Of a DNA stretch of 64,000 nt, positions 22,309 through 30,200 are shown one piece after another. Origin of the DNA: Symsagittifera roscoffensis (Eukaryota; Xenacoelomorpha; Acoela; Convolutidae); NCBI RefSeq assembly GCF_963678635.1, contig NC_087070.1:40799831-40863830 (forward strand), written 5' to 3'. The stretch's first letter is position 1, and each line of letters begins with the position of its first letter. Position numbers and translations under genes: made by a program. The notes below the pieces were generated by a model, which worked only from the letters and a program-made list of their open reading frames with translations, was not told the DNA's origin and did no database searches.

Positions 22309-23702
22309 TTACGGAAGTACATCAACAAGGACGGTTCTATCGCTTGAGTACAGGGCGAGCAGCACATTACGAAAATCTGAAGCCTCACGTCCCGTCCCCG
22401 GAGGACTGGTGCCTACCAAAAGACATGGAAGGTCTTGAGTACCTGGTGGTGGAACCAGCGTGCGAAGTGAATGAGAAAGGCACTAGAGAGAAAAATGATG
22501 GTAATGAGAACTTGAGTTTGGACGACAACGAAAAGATAGAAGTGGAGTCGGATGCAGGTTCATTTGTAGAAGAAGACTGGAACGACCCAGAGCAAAACGA
22601 GGTACCGAAGTGGATGGAGCCGGATCGACCAACACCACCGGAAACCAGGACTGGCAATCGTAAACGAACAGGTATGAGGTACAATAGGTACGGGGATGAC
22701 TTCTTGATCGATAAGATACAGCCAGACAAGTTGGGCGATGAACTACTAAGCGCAGGCGAACTGGAAGCCGAAGAGGAATGGCAGGTCATTGACGATGGTG
22801 GACATTATCCGCAGGATGATTACTCGACGCCAGAATTGGAGACGGATCTCGAGCAGAGTGAAATAGAAAGGAGGGAGAACACGAACTTGAGGATTCTAGA
22901 GTGGATGCGTGATGTCAAAGACGAGAGCCGCGAAGGACAAAGCATTCAGCAAATCGATGTATCAGCAGCAAATTACATGAAGACAGAGGACCCTCTTTTC
23001 GGATGGACAGCAACAGACAGGCCACTGGACATCCCTAAGGACAATTCAGACCCGACTACATCGACGGGGACGTCGATAAATATTTTTGTCCGGGGAGTGG
23101 GGGTAGGACTTACCCACACCGAAAATTTGATGATAAAGAAGCTCAAGGAAGTGAGGGAAACAAGCGGATTGGAACTGGAGGAAGAAGAACCAGAGCCTAC
23201 CATAGGAAGGAATTTCAAAACGAAATTCGAAATACCCAATGAATACTCAGAGAACATCATGATAACGGATAGCGACTTCATCCTGTCAAACAGGACCAGC
23301 GCGATCTGCATCACGGCGGACATGAGTTTCAAATCAAGATTGGAGGCTGACTTCAAAAGAGAGTACCAGAACGTAGAGTTTCTGTTCAGACAGAGGCCAG
23401 GACTGGGAGGCATAGCAGCGCTTCCACCGTCAGTGGCACAAGTCCCGGGCAAATACCTCTGCTTCCTAGTAACGAGAGTCAACGACAGAAACACAATTGA
23501 TCCCGAACACGTGATATTGGCACTGACAAGACTACGTGACTTCATGATTGAAAGAGGAATAGTGGAGGTCTCGATGCCGGTGTACGACCCAAACAAGGGC
23601 AAACTGAGCTCGAGGGAATTGTATGCTATCCTACATGTGGTCTTTGCAGAAACAGAGATAATGGTGCATCTTCACAAGAAGTACTACTTGAGCATCGCCT
23701 GA
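22290..23702 (+). CDS. Out-of-frame end of Pol: integrase tail plus macro-domain-like module
   Basis: This frame continues Pol after a one-base loss near 22298-22301. Its first residues (FMITEVHQQGRFYRL) are a typical integrase C-terminus following the GPF/Y motif. ATG 22290 is given only as a formal start; I do not think it is a separate gene. An acidic linker follows (about 22440-23060). From about 23220 to the stop there is a compact alpha/beta domain that reads like a macro (ADP-ribose-binding) domain: strand ICITADMS, then FKSRLEADFKREY, a Gly-rich loop, strand YLCFLVTRVND, helix ILALTRLRDFMIERGI, strand VEVSMPVYD, helix, strand EIMVHLH. The usual Gly-rich binding loops are only partly kept, so ADP-ribose binding or hydrolysis is uncertain. 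The fold call is by eye. Confidence 0.6.
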   Translation: MERTFMITEVHQQGRFYRLSTGRAAHYENLKPHVPSPEDWCLPKDMEGLEYLVVEPACEVNEKGTREKNDGNENLSLDDNEKIEVESDAGSFVEEDWNDPEQNEVPKWMEPDRPTPPETRTGNRKRTGMRYNRYGDDFLIDKIQPDKLGDELLSAGELEAEEEWQVIDDGGHYPQDDYSTPELETDLEQSEIERRENTNLRILEWMRDVKDESREGQSIQQIDVSAANYMKTEDPLFGWTATDRPLDIPKDNSDPTTSTGTSINIFVRGVGVGLTHTENLMIKKLKEVRETSGLELEEEEPEPTIGRNFKTKFEIPNEYSENIMITDSDFILSNRTSAICITADMSFKSRLEADFKREYQNVEFLFRQRPGLGGIAALPPSVAQVPGKYLCFLVTRVNDRNTIDPEHVILALTRLRDFMIERGIVEVSMPVYDPNKGKLSSRELYAILHVVFAETEIMVHLHKKYYLSIA

Positions 23703-24208
23703 GTCGGGTACATGGAGGTATCAGGTCGGGGGTGAGGGAGGAGTCTTGAGTTAGGTACTGGGGTGCGGCGCAGGTAAAGGGATCTTAAGATGTGATTGGC
23801 ATGACAATTGAATTTTAAAAGAAAGAATTGATGGTGCTAAAACATAAAATGAATCTGCATGTTCTTAAGGGAAATCCAATCGAATTGCTTTAAGTGATAT
23901 GAGAATGATAAGATTTTAACCATATGGGTAGAAGGGGGGTCTCTAGGTTAGGAACGTGACATGCTAAGTTTAATGAGCTTTCTGTTTTCAGATCAAGTTT
24001 GAAAAACAAAGTTGAAAATCCAACTACACTCAAGCGAGTAACAGAAAGAGAGAATCTTGATTGAACACGCGATAATCCGAATCTACAGCAAGTACTTGCA
24101 AGAGAACAGTTCTAGGTAATTCTTGAGTTGGTAAGGTAATTCTTGAGTTGGTAAGGTAATTCTTGAGCTGGTTAACATCTACCTACATACATCCCGAAGT
24201 TACAAAGA
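23703..24208 (+). other. Spacer between Pol and ORF3
   Basis: 506 bp without a supported gene. It holds the 20-bp triplicate at 24115-24174. How ORF3 is translated (splicing, internal promoter or reinitiation) is not visible. Candidate control sequence sits here because ORF3 starts only 34 bases after the triplicate. Confidence 0.5.
24115..24174 (+). repeat. 20-bp tandem repeat, three units, before ORF3
   Basis: Three units of GGTAATTCTTGAGTTGGTAA (the last with two changes) directly upstream of the ORF3 ATG. Each contains TTCTTGAG, the hexamer type enriched across the element. Confidence 0.85.
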
Positions 24209-27200
24209 ATGGCAGACCGATTCTGGAACTCCGTGCCCGCGGCCCTGAGGAAGCCCACTCTTGATGAGCTATACAGGCGCCTGAGGGACTTGGACTATAC
24301 CCAAATAGACGAGAGAATGGCGGTGATGCTGAATGCCATCCTCCAGTTGGAGGACCAGGGTGAGTGCAGGGAGTCTGCAACGGAGGCTGTCTTGATGATC
24401 GGCTACACCACCGAGGGAATATCGAACCAAGAACAGACCAGATGGTTGTCTTGGAATGTGGATGGAGGAGTAAGGGGTTTTGACTTGGCAAGGAATCCTG
24501 GCCTGAATAACAATACCGAATTCCCACTACCGACTAGGCCAACAGTAAGGTCCACCAGCCAGAGCTCGAGTAGGGTGCCATCGATGTCACGAATGCAACA
24601 GACGACCGAGGCATATCCGGATCTAGGTGTTCTAAAGAAAGAGCTCGAGAAGACGCAGAAGGAAAGGAATAAGGCGAACCTCGATCGGGATCAGGCAAAT
24701 CTGGATCGGGAGAAGATTCAGCTGGAAAGGGACCAGGCGGTCAATGAGCGAGACCAGGCTCTGAGGTTGCTTGAGATACAAAAAGCTGAGCATCAACAGG
24801 AGTTAAGGGTGCGGGAGAACGTCGCGAATCGTGATCAACTGAAGTCGGAGTTGGAAAGGATAGAACAGCGACAACGCGAGCTTGACGCACAGAAGGGAGC
24901 CAGGTCAAACGAACGAGTGGTGACCAGCTCGAGGCCAGAGTCGCGCATGGAGGTGGATGAAGCTCCCAGGGCTAGAGGACGGTTCAACCTTGACCGCGAG
25001 GCCAGAGAACACATGAGTGAAGGGTTGGAGGTCTGGATACCGAATGACGTGACGCCTTCCTTGCGCAACCTAGAGACACAACCTGTACGTCCCCTGATGG
25101 ATGTGGTGTTACCAGGATATACCCCAACCTCGACCTCGAGTGGCAGTCAGGTGAGCGGCGCCTCATCGCGCCTGAAGGAGCTAGGCGAGAAATTGCAGCA
25201 GCAGAGTCGTGAAAGATCGACAAGGCCAGAGCTTCCCCCAACTTGGAGGGAACAGCCGGTCAGGAATGTCGTGATCGCAAGCTATAAGAAGAATACAGAA
25301 GGGAACTACCACAGGCACAATCGGCTGGACTGGAGTGCGGAACAGGGAGCCAGGAGGGACTGCTTCCATGACGCAGCCTGGGTGGAGTATCTAGCGCCAC
25401 CTCGTGTGCCAGAGGGTGCAGTTCACCTAATTATAGGGGATAGCCTGGTGCGGGTGTTGACCCAGATACGGTCACATTGGCAGACAGGAGTCTTGAGTTT
25501 CGCTGGAGCTGCCACGCCACAGATGTTGGCAACCCTGGACATGCTAGGGATGACCAAAGTTTACACAGTGACCCTGATGGTTGGGACCAACGACGTGTCA
25601 AGGGGAGAAGCGAGGAAAGTAACGAGGTTGTGCGACAAGATGAGCTGCCTTCTTGAGGAACTGAGGATCCAGATGGACCCCATCCTGCTGACGGTATGCA
25701 CGGTCCCCTACAACATGATGTTTGATCAGCACGCCCTAGAGATGAACCAGAAGGTGCGGAGCCTGAACAAGGTGATCCGAGACATACACCGAAAGAGTGT
25801 GCTTCCTCTCAGGCTGTTGGACATAGCAGAACGTATGGAGAAAAAGGGATTCCCTGAAGACACCTCAAAAGATGGAATCCATTTCGATAGGCCAAGGGGA
25901 GCGGAGTGGCTGAACGACGTCTTCCAGGAACACATAAACACGCTAGAGGCGGACCTGCTGGAGACAGCCCAATTCACTTTAGGACCACCTCCCAACCCAC
26001 CATTCCTTGCCTCGAGGGCCTTGGCTGGTCGTTTGGGAGCGAGAGTTGATACTAGAGACAGTTCAAGGAGCAATCAGACCCGATTGCAGAGTGCCACGCC
26101 AATGGAGTCGGAGGAGGTAGAGTCATCAACACCTCCGGGCTCGGCGATGTCCTCTGTGGTGGTGGCAGATGGCAGGAGAGAAAAGAAGTCTATGGAGACT
26201 GCCCGCTTGAGATATCCTGAGAAGGTGAAAGAACTGGATTTAGAGAGTTTGGAATGCAGACGAGAGTTGGCGGAAACCCTGGGGATCGAACGAGTGTCGC
26301 ACGAGGATTTGAATAGACATCATTGCGTAGACTGGTTGAAAGCTCACGAGGCGCACTTCTCGAGAGCGAAGCTAATGGAGACCACAGACCTGACTGGAAT
26401 TCCCACAAAAACGATCATGGGACCCATTAACTACAGGCCTCTCAAGCTGTTGGGGAGTCCTGGACTTATAATAGAACCTCCCAAGCACCGAACTGGCATC
26501 GCCAGGATCAGGTTGGCAACCCCGGCGCAGTTAAAGGTGGTAGACAAGCTACTCAATCCGGGGGGAATGGAATTGCCTGATGCCGCTTACGAAGGTCCGA
26601 AGTTGGCAGAAGATCCCAGGTACGGGAAGCCCTGTGGTGGCACCCAACTGGCCAAAACTCTGGCAGTTTATGATAGAGCAGATCCAGCTGCTGCAAGAGT
26701 AGTCATTGTGGCGGGATCGGACTTCGAAGGAACGTCTCCCAAGTTGTTCTGGCCGGAAACTCTGGTATACTCCTTGCCAGGAGCCGAATTGAACCAGATG
26801 TTGACTCTAGTGGCGGCAATAAAGTCGGAGATGCCCTGTGAACCTGAGCTGCTATTGTTTGCAGGAATGAATGATCACCTGCACGCGATGGGACTTCTTG
26901 AGCGACTGAAGGGCAAGGAGATTCCGACATCAAGGAAGATATGGGAGGCTATTCAGGCGTTATTTGCGGCGATGAATGAGGTACAAGAGAACGTAGCCTC
27001 GAGATTTGGGTCTAGGACGAAGGTGGTGTTTACCACATCCCCAGGATACGCAAATATGCCACCCGCCCTACAATTCGTGTACGCGGTCTTGATCCTGATA
27101 GCAGAAGGGAGTGAATGGCGGATTCTGATGGCAGCCCCCAATCGAGAGCTGGAGCCATCGAACTTGAGGCTTTACAAATCAGAATTGCCGGCGGCATGGG

Positions 27201-30200
27201 CTGACATATCTCATGCACTGAGGGGTTTTTACGGACTGGCCGACGTCCTGATTGTATTGGATGAGGTACTCTTGCTAGAGATATCGAACTTTGCTAGACA
27301 ACTCAAGTTCAGCCCAGTCATCGGGGACGACCACCCGGCGATAAACCAGTTGACGGCCAGCCTGTGGTTCCGGAGTATGGATGTGAAAGTCGCAAATTCC
27401 ACCAGCAGGTCTAGAGGTCCCAGCAACGAGAGAAGAAATGTGGTCGAGACGGAGAAACAGTTAGAATCGATGAAATATCGCTTGACTCAAGAGAATGGCT
27501 GGTGGCCATTCCTGACACCAAGGCTGGAGAACGTCACGAATAAAACGAGGGAGGAAGCACCACTCCTCGTGAAACAAATCTGGAGTTTTCTAGAGAAGCA
27601 ACTGGAGCTAGCTGAAACGAGAGACATGACGGTGGCTAGATTTGTCTCGGCCGCCAATGAAGTGACGATTGGAGGATTTTGGAGAGAGCACGCCAACGGC
27701 GAATTGAAGACTAGGAGAGATTACGAGATTCTCAAGTTCTTGAGTCCTTGCTGGGAGAAAGAATTCTTGGCAGGAGTGTTCGGCACCACGGCGACTATCT
27801 TCGGAGCCTTCGTACAGGAGATACTGGGCATGTCCATCAGCCTGCTCATGGCCCTGTATTTGGTTTACCCCAGATACTTGTTCAACATGGGCCCAGCATA
27901 CATGTTTAGTCGAGGAGTGGAGACACTTCGAGTTGATGGGTATCTGGCACTAGTACTCTTGACCCATGGGGAATTGGTGTCGTTTCATCGGTTAATGGAA
28001 TATGGAGAACCTCTGTCTATGGGGAGAGTCCACACGAGCATTGAAACCAGCTCCTACAAGTGTGCCGCAGGGTTGAAGACACTGCTGGTGCAATACCTCA
28101 TGATGCAGAATCGATACATGACGGGTGAAGATGAGAACCCAACCTCGAGAGAAGAATGGGAGAAGGCGAACAGAGGGATGCCTCTGTTGACGGACCTGTG
28201 TCTGGCAAGGAGGTCGGACCCAATGGGGATAATCCGGGGTCTAGAGGAGGTGGTGACCTGCATCTATGGTCCAGCAGTGACGTACGCGTTTCCAGATCCC
28301 CTGGTGATAACGTATCGTCACTCGGTGACGCACTTGAGTCTCATCAGCGTACTGGATGGTACAGCGCTGAATTGGTGTCAGCAGGAGGTGCTCAGGGCGC
28401 GTATGAGCAACACGGTACTCTTCGGAAAAGTGAAAGATGCCGAGATGATGGTGTGCAACTTCAGGGGACAAATGCAATGTAGAATGGGAGGCAAGCGAGA
28501 GGGCCCCATTGAAATGTATCCAAAGTTTTGGAACCTAAACCCATTGACGGCCGACGGACGAGAAGTCTTGAGAATCCCCGCCTGGAAGGAGTGCTTTGCA
28601 CTAGTCAAGAGGGAGCTGGAGGCCATAATGGAGAAAAAAATCCTACCAGCCACCATGCCTGAGTTCCCGACAGTCAGGAGGATGACCTTGGGAATGAATA
28701 GTCCCTTGGTGGTTCCCTCCATAATGGCGAAAATGATGACGGAGGAAACGCAGAGGCATTTCACGGATGGCTGGGATCCCCTGTTCATCGGCTACACGGC
28801 GGCAGTCTACTTCCACACCAGCGAGATGAAGGTAAATTCGTGGACGACGCAAGCGAAAAAGAGTAGAGGTTCGCAGCCCCCTGGATATGAAGTGCGGAAA
28901 GTCTTGAGGACTCTTGAGAAGGAAGGACTTGAGAATATGCTACCCATATGGGATGATGGCAGGATGATCGTGATGGAGGGGCACGTCGCATTGGTGGACG
29001 AAATGAAATTTGCCACGAGAAAATACAAGGCACCCTATGGCTTGGAACAAGTAGAAGTGACACAGGAGGGAACAGAACTAGATGCAGCAGGTCAACTGCA
29101 TGTAGCCCTGACGGAATATAAAAAGCTGGATCCTACGACACCGTCACCACTGTCTGTAGACACGCCTGGAGACAAGAGGAGTGGACCCGTTGAGGATCGA
29201 TTCAAAAGAATTCTCGAGAGAAGAAGAAATGAATCAGAGGAAGAGAGTATGGATGAAACTCTCAGTGAAGCTGGAGAAGACATGGAGGTGGGGAATACGC
29301 CTGAACCAGGGCCATCAGGGGAGGAACTCACCACTCAAGAGCTGTTGAAAGACTTGAGCGAAGAGAATTGGGCAGATACTGCCACCCCACCTCTGAACCC
29401 GTCCCCGCGGAAGAACCTAGAGTTGCCATTGGCAGGTGAGACCTTCAATATGGGGATGTTACTCTTGAGCTCGGAGGAAAGGGAGAAGAACACGTTCGAA
29501 GGGAACAGGGACATATTCTTGGGATCTCTCGAGGATGACGCTTGGCAGGAGTTCCTGGAGGAATTCAATCGAGAAGTGGGCAGCGAGACGACGCTGGACA
29601 AGTTCAAGAAGGAACTGTGGGACGCAGTAGTGAGATTCGGGGAACCGCTCCTGATAGGAACGGGCCTGGATGAGAAAGCAAGAAAAGAGCTGCTGAACAA
29701 GCTAGTGGAGCTGAGGAACGCACGATCGAAGACTAGAAAAGAGAAATGTGAGGACAGCTCTACTCTGAAACAAAAAACTGTGGATAAAATGGTTGATGAT
29801 ATAAAAAGGGATAAGGTTGGGACTAGTAATATGATTAAAAGTATTAATATCCTTAAGGATCGAGCAGGGGGGAGGCAAGAGTTGGAAGGAGTGGATGGAG
29901 AGGTCGAATCAATGATGATAGCCACAACACCCTCGAGCAGAGATGTGAAGACTCGCAAGAGGAAGAGAGAAGTGGAAGGATGGGGTAGTCCTTCAGTGGA
30001 TGCTGTTTCGGAAGGAAACTTGAGAGAGACGGCGCCCATCGTTTTGGCTCGATGCAAGACGGCGGCATACAAGAACAGCTCGGAGCTCAGGAAACCACTT
30101 GAAGTAGAAAAGGAAATAGAGGTTTCCGCCAGTTCGACGTCAGAAGAAGACTTCAAGCCTCAGAAGGTAAACGTGAAGAGAGGTTCAACGAACGGACAGG

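Noticed and set aside
22236-23702. A separate third gene starting upstream at 22236
   Set aside because: That start is GTG, and its first residues overlap Pol out of frame. The conserved integrase tail begins exactly where the Pol frame breaks, so it is the rest of Pol.
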